Source of the DNA: Psychrobacter sp. 28M-43
Lineage (GTDB): Bacteria > Pseudomonadota > Gammaproteobacteria > Pseudomonadales > Moraxellaceae
Direction of reading: 5' to 3'
Length of the DNA stretch: 64,000 nucleotides
Assembly (NCBI RefSeq): GCF_014770435.1
Contig: NZ_CP061739.1
Coordinates: 3,038,001-3,102,000 of the forward strand
Part shown: in pieces, positions 13,700 through 24,930 of the stretch
Layout: every line of letters starts with the position of its first letter
How positions within the stretch are numbered: the stretch's first letter is position 1
Program-made: the position numbers and the translations under genes
Notes under the pieces: model-generated
The model's input: only the letters and a program-made list of their open reading frames with translations
Databases searched by the model: none
What the model was told of the DNA's origin: nothing

Positions 13700-13730
13700 A
13701 AAAAGGCTAACGTGATCGTTAGCCTTTTTT
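13700..13730 (+). terminator. Bidirectional terminator after rnr
   Basis: The stem AAAAAGGCTAACG/CGTTAGCCTTTTT has a TGAT loop, and T runs flank it on both strands. It ends rnr and can also stop the minus-strand transcript of the small membrane protein that ends at 13777. Confidence 0.9.
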
Positions 13731-13776
13731 ATGCTATGTACTTTTCAATCATCAATGATATAGCTATTTATTGTGC

Positions 13777-14058
13777 CTATTGCGCATCGTCCAATTGCTC
13801 TACACGGTCTTGCTCGGCTTGCTGTGCTTGATCAATTTTGCTAGTAGCACTATCTACGATCGCTTTCGGCTGTTGACTAAGTGGCTGGCTAGTAATATCT
13901 GTATCAGAGGTAGCTACTGTAGAATCAGGCTGTTCAGCCGCTACACTACTGGTTGCAATCTCTCTATTTTGTTCGCGACTATTGCCATTGATAATGTTAA
14001 AGCCAAGCAATGCCACAATACCAATTATTGCAAAGATAATAACGTGTTTCATTTCCAT
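13777..14058 (-). CDS. Small single-pass membrane protein, unknown function
   Basis: A 93-residue protein that I do not recognise. One hydrophobic segment (about 4-23) is followed by a hydrophilic tail rich in Ser, Thr, Gln and Asp, ending in a Q/A/E/D-rich helix that is probably coiled-coil. This suggests a type II anchor with the tail in the periplasm. Two in-frame ATGs (14058 and 14052) are possible; GGA precedes the second. It lies between the rnr terminator and the MscS gene, 81 bp downstream of the latter, and could share its transcript. It is supported by its plausible membrane topology rather than homology. Confidence 0.6.
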   Translation of the reverse strand: MEMKHVIIFAIIGIVALLGFNIINGNSREQNREIATSSVAAEQPDSTVATSDTDITSQPLSQQPKAIVDSATSKIDQAQQAEQDRVEQLDDAQ

Positions 14059-14139
14059 AAAAAGCCCCGTATTTGAATAACCACCAAATATAGATTCTGT
14101 TGCACTTTTTATGCCTAAATCTTATTTAACGTCTAGTAC

Positions 14140-15819
14140 CTATTCTTGTGGACTATTATTATTCAATAAATCAGTCTCATCTGAGCTTTGAGCAATCTCT
14201 TGCTCAACCTTTTCCATCAGCTTATCGTCAGGACGGGCGTCGAGAACCTCATTAGCACTGCGACCTTGTAAAATGGTTTTGGCTCGAGCCTTGGCTTGTT
14301 TTTTATCTTGGTCATCCGTATGACTCTCGTTGACCTGATTTGTTTCAGCAGGTTTAGGGATAGTCGGCGTAATCGTCATATCAGATTGAATATTATTAGC
14401 ATTGCTGACACTGCTTTGCATGTGCTCAAAGGCTTTTTCTAACTTATTGTTGAAGCGCAAACGATAGATAGGCTCAGGTAAGCTAAAGCCTTTATCTTCT
14501 AGTGCGTGCTTGGTCTCACGAATGGCGATACTGCGTGCTTTAGCAAAGTCAGTCTCTGATTGGTCTACCCAAACCTGAAATTCCAAAACAATATTAGAAT
14601 CACCCACATTGGTAATAACCGCAATCGCTTTGGGCTCGTCCAAGACAAACGCCAGCGTATGTATCGCATCCAATCCGACTTTGATTGCTGCTAATGGATC
14701 ATCATTGGCATCAACGCCCAATTCAAAGGTAAATCGGCGCTCAGGGTTTTTGGTGTAATTTAGAATGGTACCTTTAAAGACTTCAGCATTAGGAATACGT
14801 AACTGATTACCATCTAATGTCATCAGTATCGTCGCGCGCGAGGTCAAACGAACCACGATGCCCTCTTGCCCATTAATTACGATATGGTCACGAGCACGAA
14901 AAGGTTGGCGAATACTCAGCATTAGTGAAGCGATATAATTCTCAATGGTATCTTTGACTGCGAAACCAACCGCAATACCAATGACACCTGCACCACCAAG
15001 CAATGTACCTAAAATAGTCTCTGCACCTATCAGACTTAGCCCTAGAATCAGACCAAAGATAATAAAGATGACTTTGACCGTTTGTGACAGCAGCTCAGCG
15101 ACAAAAGGATTAGGAGTCAGACGTTGCCACATCTTTTTGCGATTAGATAACCAACTGCCAAACCATGCTACCAAGGCAAATATAACGATGCCGACCAATA
15201 GTAGTGGTAGCGCCTTCACTAGATTGGTCACCTGCGCTTTTAGACCTTGATAGACCGTTGAGACATTCTCTTGAACATCTAGCGTGCGGTTAATTCTGTC
15301 TTCTACAGTGACGACATCTGTTAGTCGGTTGGTTAAGTTAATCGCTTGCTGTGCTTTTTTTTCGTTGGCTGTTTCTCCCGTTAGGGTAACGACCCCTTGG
15401 GTGACACTAACATTGACGGCTTGTAAGCCTTCGATTTCAGAGAAGATACCGCTGATACGTTGACGAATATCGTTGTCTTTTTGTGGTGTGGGTGTGGTCT
15501 CGATTTGAGCATTATTAGTGCTTTCACCACTGATTACTGGCGGTGGATCAGGCGTTGGCAATGAGCTGGCAGGTTCTGTGGTTTCACCTGTTGATGCTTC
15601 ATTTTCTGATGTGGCAGAATTATCGTTAGATACACTTGCCTCTGTCGTCTCTACACCTTCAGCTGTCTCTATACCTAGTGCTGCTGAGATACCAGAAATT
15701 TCTTCACTGGCAGCATGCGCTGAGAACGTAAAAAGGATGCTTAGTAGCAACACTATTTGACCCCACGCTTTTATAAAACTGCGTATTATTGGACGGTCAA
15801 TATAAGTGGCCATAAGCAT
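14140..15819 (-). CDS. MscS-family mechanosensitive channel with N-terminal BON domain
   Basis: Inner-membrane channel of the small-conductance mechanosensitive family, releasing solutes on hypo-osmotic shock. The 559 residues comprise a signal-like hydrophobic N-terminus (about 14-37), an acidic Ser/Thr-rich linker, a BON domain (about 117-185, with the VTLTGET core), three transmembrane helices (about 203-222, 250-270, 275-298) and a beta domain plus alpha/beta vestibule (about 300-460). The glycine-rich third helix (LLGGAGVIGIAVGFA) is the typical pore helix. A charged cytosolic tail of about 100 residues follows. The BON domain, usually a membrane- or peptidoglycan-associated module, would lie in the periplasm. 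It is downstream of hisA by 63 bp. Confidence 0.92.
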   Translation of the reverse strand: MLMATYIDRPIIRSFIKAWGQIVLLLSILFTFSAHAASEEISGISAALGIETAEGVETTEASVSNDNSATSENEASTGETTEPASSLPTPDPPPVISGESTNNAQIETTPTPQKDNDIRQRISGIFSEIEGLQAVNVSVTQGVVTLTGETANEKKAQQAINLTNRLTDVVTVEDRINRTLDVQENVSTVYQGLKAQVTNLVKALPLLLVGIVIFALVAWFGSWLSNRKKMWQRLTPNPFVAELLSQTVKVIFIIFGLILGLSLIGAETILGTLLGGAGVIGIAVGFAVKDTIENYIASLMLSIRQPFRARDHIVINGQEGIVVRLTSRATILMTLDGNQLRIPNAEVFKGTILNYTKNPERRFTFELGVDANDDPLAAIKVGLDAIHTLAFVLDEPKAIAVITNVGDSNIVLEFQVWVDQSETDFAKARSIAIRETKHALEDKGFSLPEPIYRLRFNNKLEKAFEHMQSSVSNANNIQSDMTITPTIPKPAETNQVNESHTDDQDKKQAKARAKTILQGRSANEVLDARPDDKLMEKVEQEIAQSSDETDLLNNNSPQE

Positions 15820-15882
15820 CCTTTATTTTTTACGGATTTTTCTCGCTTAGCTGATTGCTGATGATTAGCTGCCTGATTTTAT

Positions 15883-16620
15883 TTAGCTATCTAAATAGAG
15901 CTGTGCTTCGCTCAAGTTCAGCGTGCCTTCGTAGATAGCGCGACCAGTGATGATACCTTCGATACAATCACCATACGGCTTTAACAGCTCGATATCTTTC
16001 ATATCGGTAACGCCACCCGATGCAATCACAGGTAATCCGCCTTCACGCGCCAGATTAACGGTTTGTTCGACGTTGACGCCTTGCATCATGCCATCACGGG
16101 CGATGTCAGTATAAACGATTGATGACACGCCGACGTCTGCAAAGCGCTTAGCAAGTTCGGTCGCTTTGGTGTCTGTCACGTTTGCCCAGCCATGAGTGGC
16201 TACCATACCGTCTTTGGCGTCGATACCGACGATGATATGTCCTGCAAATTCGCGGCAAGCTTCCGCGACAAAATCAGGATCTTCAACAGCTTTTGTACCG
16301 ATAATGATATACGTCAAACCTGCGGTAATATACTGCTCGATAGTGTTCATGTTACGTACACCACCACCCAATTGAATAGGCAGGTTCGGATAGGCTTTGG
16401 TGATATCATTGACCACTTGTCTATGTACTGGCACGCCATCAAAAGCACCATTCAAATCGACCAAATGCAAGCGACGCGCACCTTCATCTACCCAACGTGC
16501 TGCCATGGCAACTGGGTCATCAGAGAATACCGTATCATCTTCCATACGGCCTTGTTTTAAACGTACACACTTACCATCTTTTAAATCAATAGCCGGGATA
16601 ATGACAGGCACAGCACACAT
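15883..16620 (-). CDS. hisA: HisA, phosphoribosylformimino-AICAR-ribotide isomerase
   Basis: Catalyses the Amadori isomerisation of ProFAR in histidine synthesis. The 245-residue TIM barrel has the two half-barrel signatures: [12 protein letters not shown] with catalytic D12 near the N-terminus, and GIDAKDGMV with the second catalytic Asp midway. Phosphate-binding loops QLGGGVR and ASGGV are present. I placed the start at 16620 because AAGGA lies six bases upstream; an upstream in-frame start at 16641 would add seven unsupported residues. hisH and hisB lie 22 kb away rather than adjacent. Confidence 0.97.
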   Translation of the reverse strand: MCAVPVIIPAIDLKDGKCVRLKQGRMEDDTVFSDDPVAMAARWVDEGARRLHLVDLNGAFDGVPVHRQVVNDITKAYPNLPIQLGGGVRNMNTIEQYITAGLTYIIIGTKAVEDPDFVAEACREFAGHIIVGIDAKDGMVATHGWANVTDTKATELAKRFADVGVSSIVYTDIARDGMMQGVNVEQTVNLAREGGLPVIASGGVTDMKDIELLKPYGDCIEGIITGRAIYEGTLNLSEAQLYLDS

Positions 16621-17716
16621 ATAGCATTCCTTATAAAGCACAAGATTGGCAATAAATTTAGTAAATTAAAATTTTGAGAATGAAACGTTATTGAAGCGTC
16701 AAATAACGAGAGAAAACGCTGCTTAAAAGTAGCATAAATTATGGACAGATCGAAAACCAAGACATCGCTAAGTTAGCAATCTGTTTGAATACAAATAAGA
16801 AAGACAGAAACTAGACAATCATAACCATAAGTTTTAATACGTAGAATCACTACCAACAATCGTTAAATTCTATTACTGACTGGCAATTTTAGGTCAATTT
16901 AGCGTATAATCCTAGGTAAATTTTTATTTGTTTCTATGTGATAGTAACCATGTGTTACGCTTTTTGTTGAGTTGTTACAACTCACTAGTACAGCATGGTG
17001 ATCAGGATGGATCGAGCAATCGTTCAATACGCCAATAAAATATTGGCCAAGAAATTGCTAAAAAGGACTATCTGAAAAAATCTCAACCAATAGTCTCTAA
17101 ACCATCGATTCTGCGGTATTTAACCTTAATTAGATGTCTTGCAAGTCCCTATCACTAGCTAACTATATTAAAACTGTTACGATTGAAACTATAGCAGCTT
17201 ATAATAAGCGAGGTTTGCTTATCAGTTGCTTAGCTAGTTTGTCTTTTAACCAGTATATCATCTACCTTAATAGATCGTTATTTGGCCACACTCTTATTCT
17301 ATCGAATATCTTTAAACGGTATTCGTAAACGAGAGATGGTCAAACATGCTGGTGTTACAAGTTTTAAATTTCAATGAAACGTGTGATAAAGCCATTTGTA
17401 TTTAAACCAGTCTCTTTTAGCCATGTGCTGTAGCGATTGATTTCGATGAAACGGTTTTAGCATACACCTTGGTAGCCAGTCGCCACTTTGGTAATTCGAA
17501 TAAGACATTAACGTGTTGTTAAGGAGTCTAAGGTCAGCGTTAATACTCTTACTAGTAGTTATGATCATGTATTGTCTTCACAGAGCTTTCATCCCTATTT
17601 CACTATAAAGGAAATAGACGATTGAAGGCTTTGTTGAGTGATACAAACGTTCATGCTACCGATATACCAAACAGGACGTCTGGTATCGTTTTAGACTATG
17701 GACTAAGTTTTCGCTT
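16621..17716. other. 1.1-kb gene-free region between hisA and nqrA
   Basis: No credible gene is visible in 1,096 bp. On the plus strand a TATAAT lies at 16903-16908 with a plausible TGGCAA 18 bp upstream. Downstream are three short perfect dyads: GTAAC/GTTAC at 16944-16958, TGAGTTG/CAACTCA at 16968-16984 and GCCAATA/TATTGGC at 17031-17047. They could be operators or an RNA leader for the nqr operon. Short frames at 17134-17328 (plus) and 17371-17568 (minus) look non-coding. Confidence 0.5.
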
Positions 17717-19069
17717 ATGATTACCATCAAAAAAGGTTTGGATTTGCCCATCACTGGTGAACCCTCCCGCGAGATATCTGAGCACCAACCGACACATGTA
17801 GCACTTGTTGGCTATGATTACGTGGGCATGAAGCCCACTATGAATGTCAAAGAAGGTGACATTGTAGCCAAAGGTCAGCCCGTTTATGAAGACAAAAAAC
17901 GTGTTGGCGTGATCTACACTGCCCCTGCTGCCGGTAAGGTCGTCGCTGTTAAACGTGGCGAACGTCGAGTGTTTGAGAGTCTTGTGATTGCGGTCGACCC
18001 AAATGGTGAAGAAGTAGACTTTGAGCGCTATGACTCACAGCAGCTTGCTGACCTAGACTCTGAAGTCGTTGAAACCCAACTGATTGCCTCTGGCGAATGG
18101 ACGGCGTTCCGTACGCGTCCTTATAGCCGCGCACCCGAAATCGGCGCTCGTCCACATGCTATCTTTGTCACAGCAATGGATACTAATCCACTTGCCTTTG
18201 ACCCGATGCTTGTGATCAATGAGCAGCTACAAGCGTTCAATGATGGACTTGCTGTATTATCTACGCTTAGTCCAAAGACCTTTGTCTGCCATCATGGCGA
18301 TACCCAACTGACGCCAGTTACAAAAACTGCAGCGAATAACGTCACTGAGTATCATGGTTTTGCTGGTAAGCATCCTGCTGGTCTTGCTGGTACGCACATT
18401 CACTTTTTGCATCCTATTAGCCGCGGTGTAACCGTATGGACGATTGGTTATCAAGACGTGATTGCAATCGGTAAATTGTTCACGACAGGTCGTCTATATA
18501 CGCGCCGCATGGTGAGCTTAGCAGGTCCTGCTGTCACTAACCCGCAGTTGGTTATGACTGAGCGCGGTGCTGATATCACTGCATTGACCAAAGGTAAGCT
18601 GGCTGCTGGCGAGAACCGTATCATTTCAGGTTCAGTATTGTCTGGTCGCAAAGTGTTTGAAAACATCGCCTATCTAGGTCGTTTTCACAATCAGATCAGC
18701 GTATTGACTGAAGGCCGTGAGCGTCCTGCGTTCCACTTCTTTACTCCAGGTAAAAACCGCTTCTCAAAACTGCCTATCTATATTTCGCAGTTTTTTGGTG
18801 GCAAAAAATACGACTTTACTACGACCAGTAACGGCTCACCACGAGCGATGGTACCAATCGGTGTCTATGAAGAAGTCATGCCACAAGATTACCTACCAAC
18901 TCAATTACTACGTGCATTGATCGTCGAAGACATCATTAGCGCCGTAGATTTGGGTGTGCTTGAACTGGACGAAGAAGATTTGGCACTATGCACCTTTGTA
19001 TCTCCTGGCAAATATGAATTCGGTGATATTTTGCGTGATAACTTAACGCGCATTGAGCTGGAGGGCTAA
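17717..19069 (+). CDS. nqrA: Na+-translocating NADH:quinone reductase subunit A
   Basis: Peripheral cytoplasmic subunit of the Na+-NQR complex, which oxidises NADH, reduces ubiquinone and pumps sodium. The 450 residues match the family. The N-terminus ([12 protein letters not shown]) is the family signature, followed by the VGMKPTM block (about 36-42) and the TAPAAGKV lipoyl-like loop (about 74-81). The ribosome-binding site is weak, but the start matches known NqrA. It leads a six-gene operon and ends five bases before nqrB. Confidence 0.98.
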   Translation: MITIKKGLDLPITGEPSREISEHQPTHVALVGYDYVGMKPTMNVKEGDIVAKGQPVYEDKKRVGVIYTAPAAGKVVAVKRGERRVFESLVIAVDPNGEEVDFERYDSQQLADLDSEVVETQLIASGEWTAFRTRPYSRAPEIGARPHAIFVTAMDTNPLAFDPMLVINEQLQAFNDGLAVLSTLSPKTFVCHHGDTQLTPVTKTAANNVTEYHGFAGKHPAGLAGTHIHFLHPISRGVTVWTIGYQDVIAIGKLFTTGRLYTRRMVSLAGPAVTNPQLVMTERGADITALTKGKLAAGENRIISGSVLSGRKVFENIAYLGRFHNQISVLTEGRERPAFHFFTPGKNRFSKLPIYISQFFGGKKYDFTTTSNGSPRAMVPIGVYEEVMPQDYLPTQLLRALIVEDIISAVDLGVLELDEEDLALCTFVSPGKYEFGDILRDNLTRIELEG

Positions 19070-19074
19070 CCACG

Positions 19075-20310
19075 ATGAAATTTTTACACAATATGTTCGA
19101 TCGTATGGAGCCATCTTTCACCAAAGGCGGCAAACACGAAAAGTACTACGCTATTTTTGAGATGTTTGATACGTTCTTACGTCAACCAAGCTCAACCACA
19201 TATGCGTCATCGCATGTACGTGACGGGATTGACCTAAAACGTATTATGATTACTGTATGGCTATGTACCTTCCCAGCAATGTTTTGGGGTATGTACAACA
19301 TCGGTCATCAAGCACTAACCGCTATCGCTCAGCTTGGCTTGCAGCCTGAAGGCTGGCGTACTGTGATCACTAGCATGGCAGGCTATAACCCAGATAGTAT
19401 CTGGGCAAGTTTCGTCTATGGTGCGATGCAGTTTTTGCCTATTTATATCGTGACGTTTGCGGTAGGTATTCTCTGTGAGATTATCTTTGCTGTCGTCCGT
19501 GGACACGAAGTTAACGAAGGTTTCTTTGTGACTTCAGTTCTATTTGCATTATGTCTACCACCTGATATTCCTTTATGGCAAGTTGCCCTAGGTATTATCT
19601 TCGGTGTAGTCGTCGCAAAAGAAGTGTTCGGTGGTACTGGTAAAAACTTCCTTAACCCTGCCCTATCGGGTCGTGCATTCTTATACTTTGCTTATCCAGC
19701 CTATATGTCTGGTGACTCAGTATGGACAGCAGTAGATGGTTTCTCAGGTGCAACCCCTCTTGGCCTTGCAGCCCTTGGTGTGGTTCCTCAGGACTTCGTC
19801 GATGTCTATGGTAATGCCATCACGTGGAGTGATGCATTCTTAGGTAACATGCAAGGTAGTATCGGTGAAGTATCGACGCTAGCTATCCTAATGGGTGCTG
19901 CAGTGTTGCTATGGACGCGTATTGCTTCTTGGCGCATTATGGCAGGTTGTGTGGTCGGTCTGATTGCGACGTCTCTTGTATTCAACATGATTGGCTCTGA
20001 AGACAATACGATGATGAGCTTGCCGTTCTACTGGCACTTGGTTATCGGTGGCTTTGCTTTCGGTGCTGTATTTATGGCAACCGACCCAGTATCAGCTGCG
20101 CATACAAACAAAGGCCGCTGGGCTTACGGTATCTTGATTGGTTTTATGACCGTATTGATTCGCGTCATCAACCCTGCTTTCCCAGAAGGCATCATGCTGG
20201 CCATTCTATTCGCCAACTTATTTGCTCCATTGTTTGATTACTTTGTGACTCAAGCAAATATCAAACGCCAAACCGCTCGGAGGGTTCGCTATGTCCAAGC
20301 CCAAAAGTAA
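19075..20310 (+). CDS. nqrB: Na+-translocating NADH:quinone reductase subunit B
   Basis: Integral membrane subunit carrying covalent FMN and riboflavin and forming part of the sodium channel. The 411 residues contain about ten hydrophobic helices. The flavinylation motif DGFSGAT places the acceptor Thr at T227, fitting the ApbE consensus Dxx(S/T)GAT. The [17 protein letters not shown] block is typical of the family. The 3' end overlaps nqrC by 20 bp, implying translational coupling. Confidence 0.98.
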   Translation: MKFLHNMFDRMEPSFTKGGKHEKYYAIFEMFDTFLRQPSSTTYASSHVRDGIDLKRIMITVWLCTFPAMFWGMYNIGHQALTAIAQLGLQPEGWRTVITSMAGYNPDSIWASFVYGAMQFLPIYIVTFAVGILCEIIFAVVRGHEVNEGFFVTSVLFALCLPPDIPLWQVALGIIFGVVVAKEVFGGTGKNFLNPALSGRAFLYFAYPAYMSGDSVWTAVDGFSGATPLGLAALGVVPQDFVDVYGNAITWSDAFLGNMQGSIGEVSTLAILMGAAVLLWTRIASWRIMAGCVVGLIATSLVFNMIGSEDNTMMSLPFYWHLVIGGFAFGAVFMATDPVSAAHTNKGRWAYGILIGFMTVLIRVINPAFPEGIMLAILFANLFAPLFDYFVTQANIKRQTARRVRYVQAQK

Positions 20311-21193
20311 TAACGCGAAAACCATCAGTGTGGCTTTGACGCTATGCTTGGTGTGTTCAGTGTTGGTCTCAGCAGTGGCTGTTGGTCTAAAGCCTGCGCA
20401 AGTCGAAAACGCACGTTTAGACCGCAACAAAAACATCTTAGTTGCGGCTGATATGTATGACGCTGAGTCTGATACAGCAGATGATGTCGCCGAACGTTTT
20501 AAAGACTTTGAAGTAAAAATCATTGATCTAAACGAAGGTACTTATCTCGATGATGATGCGCTAAAAACTGCTGGCATCCCTGATCGTAATGCTTATGACG
20601 CCAGTCAAGCGACAAAAAACCAAGCTCTAAGTGAAGACTTGGGTGACAACGATCCTGCTGGTATTGGTCGTAAGCCAAAATATGCCAAGGTCTATGTTAA
20701 AAATGATGACGCCGGTCAACCAGAAACGGTTGTATTGCCAATTCAGGGCTACGGTCTATGGGGCACTATCTATGGTTTCTTAACGCTCGAAAGTGATATG
20801 AATACCATCAAAGGTATCAGTTTCTATGAGCATAAAGAAACCCCAGGTCTTGGCGCTCGTATCGAAGAGCCAGAATGGCGTGCAAAGTGGAGCGGTATCG
20901 AGTCTTATGACGAGAATGGTAACGTTGCCACTGGTGTAACCAAAGCTGGTAACCCAAAAGAAAACTGGGTTGATGGCATCAGCGGTGCAACATTGACTAG
21001 CCGTGGAGTCAGCAACATGATTCAGTTTTGGTTAGGCGAGCAAGGTTATAAGCCTTATCTAGATACGCTACGCGAAAAGAGCGGCCAAACGGTTGAAGGT
21101 GCAAACACGCAAGCAAGTCAATCAAAGCTGGCAGCTCAACCTAAAACCGAATTGGCAGCCAAGCTACCAGTAGCAAACGGCAAGGAGGCATAA
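20291..21193 (+). CDS. nqrC: Na+-translocating NADH:quinone reductase subunit C
   Basis: A subunit with one N-terminal transmembrane helix (about 11-31) and a periplasmic FMN-binding domain. The flavinylation motif DGISGAT puts the FMN acceptor at T234, matching the ApbE consensus. The 300 residues are somewhat longer than the usual 260 because of a hydrophilic C-terminal tail rich in Ala, Lys and Gln. Start: CGGAGGG six bases before the ATG, inside nqrB. It ends one base before nqrD. Confidence 0.97.
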   Translation: MSKPKSNNAKTISVALTLCLVCSVLVSAVAVGLKPAQVENARLDRNKNILVAADMYDAESDTADDVAERFKDFEVKIIDLNEGTYLDDDALKTAGIPDRNAYDASQATKNQALSEDLGDNDPAGIGRKPKYAKVYVKNDDAGQPETVVLPIQGYGLWGTIYGFLTLESDMNTIKGISFYEHKETPGLGARIEEPEWRAKWSGIESYDENGNVATGVTKAGNPKENWVDGISGATLTSRGVSNMIQFWLGEQGYKPYLDTLREKSGQTVEGANTQASQSKLAAQPKTELAAKLPVANGKEA

Positions 21194-21194
21194 C

Positions 21195-21866
21195 ATGGCT
21201 GACACTAAAAGCATTTTAACCACGCCTATCTTTGATAATAACCCTATTGCCCTACAGATCCTTGGTATCTGTTCGGCATTGGCTGTCACCACCAGCATGG
21301 CTAACGCTATGGTCATGTGTGTGGCATTGACCTTAGTAACGGCATTTTCAAGCTTCTTTATCTCGATTATCCGTAAGCAGATTCCATCAAGCATTCGTAT
21401 CATCGTACAGATGACGATTATTGCTTCGTTGGTTATCTTGGTTGATCAGGTACTAAAAGCAGTTGCTTATGACGTCAGTAAAGGTTTGTCAGTTTTCGTT
21501 GGTTTGATCATCACGAACTGTATCGTTATGGGCCGTGCTGAAGCATTTGCTATGAGCAACCCACCAATCCCAAGCTTTTTAGATGGTATTGGTAACGGTC
21601 TTGGTTACTCAGCAGTATTGCTATTCGTCGCAACTATCCGTGAGCTATTGGGCGCTGGTACTTGGTTCGGTATTACGATTCTACAGCCAGTCACTGATGG
21701 CGGTTGGTACATACCAAACGGTTTATTATTGTTACCACCATCAGCGTTCTTTATCATTGGTTTGTTCATCGCTGTTGTCCGTATCTGGAAACCAGAACAA
21801 GTTGAAGAAGCTGAGTTTGTAATGAAGCCGCAATCTAAAGGCATGGCACATGGAGGCGGTCACTAA
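21195..21866 (+). CDS. nqrD: Na+-translocating NADH:quinone reductase subunit D
   Basis: A membrane subunit of 223 residues with about six helices. With NqrE it forms the symmetric pair that binds a membrane-buried iron site. The [12 protein letters not shown] block (about 110-121) is diagnostic of NqrD/RnfE. The strong site AAGGAGG precedes the ATG. The stop overlaps the nqrE start by one base (TAATG). Confidence 0.97.
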   Translation: MADTKSILTTPIFDNNPIALQILGICSALAVTTSMANAMVMCVALTLVTAFSSFFISIIRKQIPSSIRIIVQMTIIASLVILVDQVLKAVAYDVSKGLSVFVGLIITNCIVMGRAEAFAMSNPPIPSFLDGIGNGLGYSAVLLFVATIRELLGAGTWFGITILQPVTDGGWYIPNGLLLLPPSAFFIIGLFIAVVRIWKPEQVEEAEFVMKPQSKGMAHGGGH

Positions 21867-22474
21867 TGGGACATTATGTTAGTTTATTTATAACCTCAGT
21901 CTTTATTGAGAACATGGCGCTTGCCTACTTTTTAGGCATGTGTACTTTTTTGGCCGTATCCAAAAAAGTCTCTACAGCGATTGGTCTAGGTGTTGCGGTT
22001 GTTGTCGTGATGGCAATTACCGTTCCACTAAACAATTTACTATTCCAGTTCATCCTAAAAGATGGTGCGCTGGCATGGGCAGGGTTCCCTGATATCGACT
22101 TGAGCTTCTTAGGATTGCTAAGTTATATCGGTTTGATTGCAGCCACCGTACAGATCCTAGAGATGTTCTTGGACAAGTTTGTACCGAGTCTATATAACGC
22201 ACTTGGGGTATTCTTACCGCTAATCACCGTAAACTGTGCCATCTTAGGTGGTGTACTATTTATGGTTGAGCGTGACTATAACTTTGGTGAATCTGTTGTC
22301 TATGGTGTGGGTGCAGGCTTCGGTTGGGCACTTGCTATTACAGCATTGGCGGGTATCCGTGAAAAGCTAAAATACTCAGATATTCCAGCACCGCTGCGTG
22401 GTCTTGGTATTACTTTTATCACGGTTGGTCTTATGTCGCTCGGCTTTATGTCGTTCGGTGGTATGTCCATCTAA
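21866..22474 (+). CDS. nqrE: Na+-translocating NADH:quinone reductase subunit E
   Basis: A six-helix membrane subunit of 202 residues, homologous to NqrD in inverted topology. The [13 protein letters not shown] block (about 23-35) and the TVNCAILGG block (about 118-126) carry the conserved Cys residues that bind the intramembrane iron centre. The start overlaps the nqrD stop, so translation is coupled. A 122-bp gap separates it from nqrF. Confidence 0.97.
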   Translation: MGHYVSLFITSVFIENMALAYFLGMCTFLAVSKKVSTAIGLGVAVVVVMAITVPLNNLLFQFILKDGALAWAGFPDIDLSFLGLLSYIGLIAATVQILEMFLDKFVPSLYNALGVFLPLITVNCAILGGVLFMVERDYNFGESVVYGVGAGFGWALAITALAGIREKLKYSDIPAPLRGLGITFITVGLMSLGFMSFGGMSI

Positions 22475-22596
22475 ACCGCTAAGCTCAAAGCTTTCATTAG
22501 CTATTTGACTTATTTAATTCATTTATTCGGTAGAGGTTTGGGTACAGCATAGATTATGCCCCCTCACCCCTACCCCATAGATTAAGGATACCTACC
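22475..22596 (+). other. 122-bp gap between nqrE and nqrF
   Basis: This is the only real gap inside the nqr operon; the other junctions are 1-5 bp or overlaps. No terminator is visible. AAGGA about nine bases before the nqrF ATG is its ribosome-binding site. A C-rich stretch (CCCCTCACCCCTACCCC) just upstream is unusual for this genome and might affect translation. Confidence 0.5.
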
Positions 22597-23832
22597 ATGG
22601 ATTACGCTACGGCGATTGGTGGCGTTGCTATGTTTACCTTGATCATCATGGGCCTCGTCGCTATTATTTTAGCGGCGCGCTCAAGACTGGTCAGTTCAGG
22701 CGATGTCACTATCCATATTAATGATAATCCCGATAATGATGTGGTGACACCAGCTGGCGGCAAACTACTACAAACGCTAGCGGGCGAAGGTATATTTTTA
22801 TCTTCAGCTTGTGGTGGTGGTGGTACTTGTGCGCAGTGTCGTTGCCGCGTTATTGAAGGTGGTGGTTCTATTTTGCCCACCGAAGAAGGCTATTTTACCC
22901 AAGGTGAAATCCGCAATCACATGCGCTTAGCTTGTCAGGTAGCTGTTAAGCAAGACATGAAAATTGAGATTGATCCTGAGTTCTTTGATGTACAGAAATG
23001 GGAATGTGAAGTTATCTCTAACGATAACGTTGCCACTTTCATTAAAGAGCTGGTACTAAAAATTCCAGAAGGCGAAGAAGTAAACTTCCGTGCTGGTGGT
23101 TATGTACAGTTGGAAGCGCCACCGCATGAAGTGCACTACAAAGACTTTGTGGTTGATGAAGAATATAGAGAAGACTGGGAAAAATTCGGTATCTTCAACT
23201 ATGTCTCAAAAGTTGATGAGCCAGTTATTCGTGCTTACTCAATGGCTAACTATCCTGAAGAGAAAGGCCTCATCAAATTTAACATCCGTATCGCAAGTCC
23301 ACCGCCACGTGGTCCTGACGGTATTCCACCAGGCAAAATGTCTTCATGGGTATTTAGCTTAGTACCTGGTGACAAAGTGACAGTTTCAGGTCCTTACGGT
23401 GAGTTCTTTGCCAAGAAGACCGAAGCTGAAATGATCTTTGTTGGTGGTGGTGCTGGTATGGCCCCAATGCGCTCGCATATCTTTGATCAGCTCAAACGCT
23501 TGAACACTGATCGTAAAATTAGCTTCTGGTATGGTGCTCGTTCTATTCGTGAGATGTTCTACGTTGAAGACTATGATCAGCTAGAAGAAGAGTTCGATAA
23601 CTTTGAGTGGCATGTTGCACTGTCTGACCCATTACCAGAAGATAACTGGGAAGGTCCAACAGGCTTTATCCATAACGTATTGCTCGAAAACTATCTGAAA
23701 GATCATCCAAACCCAGAAGACTGTGAATATTACATGTGTGGGCCACCGATGATGAACGCTGCCGTCATCGACATGCTACACAGCATGGGCGTGGAAGACG
23801 AAAACATCATGCTTGATGATTTCGGTGGTTAA
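22597..23832 (+). CDS. nqrF: Na+-translocating NADH:quinone reductase subunit F
   Basis: The NADH-oxidising subunit, with one N-terminal transmembrane helix (about 5-25), a plant-type 2Fe-2S domain and a ferredoxin-reductase module. The cluster ligands are C72, C78, C81 and C113, matching the family spacing. FAD-binding RAYSMANYP (about 210-218) and NADH-binding [10 protein letters not shown] and MCGPPMM follow. The 411 residues are the family length. A terminator at 23870 ends the operon. Confidence 0.98.
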   Translation: MDYATAIGGVAMFTLIIMGLVAIILAARSRLVSSGDVTIHINDNPDNDVVTPAGGKLLQTLAGEGIFLSSACGGGGTCAQCRCRVIEGGGSILPTEEGYFTQGEIRNHMRLACQVAVKQDMKIEIDPEFFDVQKWECEVISNDNVATFIKELVLKIPEGEEVNFRAGGYVQLEAPPHEVHYKDFVVDEEYREDWEKFGIFNYVSKVDEPVIRAYSMANYPEEKGLIKFNIRIASPPPRGPDGIPPGKMSSWVFSLVPGDKVTVSGPYGEFFAKKTEAEMIFVGGGAGMAPMRSHIFDQLKRLNTDRKISFWYGARSIREMFYVEDYDQLEEEFDNFEWHVALSDPLPEDNWEGPTGFIHNVLLENYLKDHPNPEDCEYYMCGPPMMNAAVIDMLHSMGVEDENIMLDDFGG

Positions 23833-23869
23833 GTTAGATACTTAATCTAGCAGCACAAATCTAAGAATA

Positions 23870-23902
23870 AAAAAGAGTCTCAATTGAGGCTCTTTTTTTT
23901 TG
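23870..23902 (+). terminator. Terminator after nqrF
   Basis: A hairpin of AAGAGTCTC and GAGGCTCTT arms around AATT, with one G-T mismatch, is followed by a run of eight or more T. It closes the nqrABCDEF transcript. Confidence 0.9.
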
Positions 23903-24006
23903 CGATTTTTACACATAACTGTGTCTTTGTAGGCTACAAATCTAGCTAGTAGAGTCGCTTTATTATCCTATATCATGGACTATCTAAACATTGAGAAAGG
24001 ACTCTT

Positions 24007-24807
24007 ATGAAAACGAAATACAAAGATCTAACCATTTGGATTACAGGTGCTTCTAGTGGTATTGGACAAGCATTAGCCGTTGCCTTCGCCAAACGCGGAG
24101 CTAGGATTATTCTAAGTGGACGTGACAGTGATAAGTTGGAGGTGGTCAAAAATAGCTGCAAACGCGCTAACAAGCATATCGTTGTTCCTTTTGATATCAG
24201 TGATGCCAATCAAACCAAAGAAGCTTATGACACTGCTAAAGCTCAGGCGGGGAAAATCGACTGGCTTATCAATAACGCTGGTATCAGCCAACGCTCACTC
24301 ATCATGGACACGGCTGAAGAGGTTGAGCGTCAAATCATGGAAATAGATTACTTTGCTCAGACGCGTCTTACTAGACTTGCATTGCCTGACATGATTGCAC
24401 AAGGCGGCGGCAAAGTCGTGATGGTCTCGAGTGTGGCCGGCCTATTGGGTACACAATATCGCGGTGCTTATGGGGCAGCCAAGGCAGCGCTGCATATGTG
24501 GGCAAACAGTTTGAGAGCTGAGCTACATGACCAAGGTATCGAAGTAGCCACGATATTCCCCGGGTTTATCCAGACTAATATCTCTATCAATGCGTTGACT
24601 GGCGACGGTAGCGCACAAGGTACGATGGATGAGGCAACCAATAATGGTCTGACTGCGACTGAGTTTGCCAAACAAGTCGTGAAGGCGCTCACCAAGGGAG
24701 AGGAATATATCATCGTCGCTGGTCGTAAAGAAAAACTGGCCACACGGGTCAACCGCGTCTCTCCGCCAAAACTCTATAAACTCATACGTGAGTCACAAGT
24801 GAAATAA
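24007..24807 (+). CDS. Short-chain dehydrogenase/reductase
   Basis: A 266-residue classical SDR resembling the DHRS7-like group. The NAD(P)-binding motif TGASSGIG is at 13-20, NNAG at 89-92, the catalytic Ser at S141/S142, and the YxxxK pair at Y155/K159. The basic residue at R39 after the second strand suggests NADPH preference, which is inference. The substrate is unknown. It lies between nqrF and apbE but has no known role in NQR assembly. Confidence 0.92.
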   Translation: MKTKYKDLTIWITGASSGIGQALAVAFAKRGARIILSGRDSDKLEVVKNSCKRANKHIVVPFDISDANQTKEAYDTAKAQAGKIDWLINNAGISQRSLIMDTAEEVERQIMEIDYFAQTRLTRLALPDMIAQGGGKVVMVSSVAGLLGTQYRGAYGAAKAALHMWANSLRAELHDQGIEVATIFPGFIQTNISINALTGDGSAQGTMDEATNNGLTATEFAKQVVKALTKGEEYIIVAGRKEKLATRVNRVSPPKLYKLIRESQVK

Positions 24808-24930
24808 GCTACTTAACCGAACGAATTGTCGCTGAATGGTGCCTACATTGGTATTTTTGGGTTCAAGGGGTGTAAAATAAGCGTGGCTTGTTTTACACCC
24901 TACTCATTTCTACGCCATACCGAAAATATT

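Noticed and set aside
17134..17568. Two short frames in the gap before nqrA
   Set aside because: They have no ribosome-binding site or recognisable domain and an AT-rich composition typical of the intergenic DNA.
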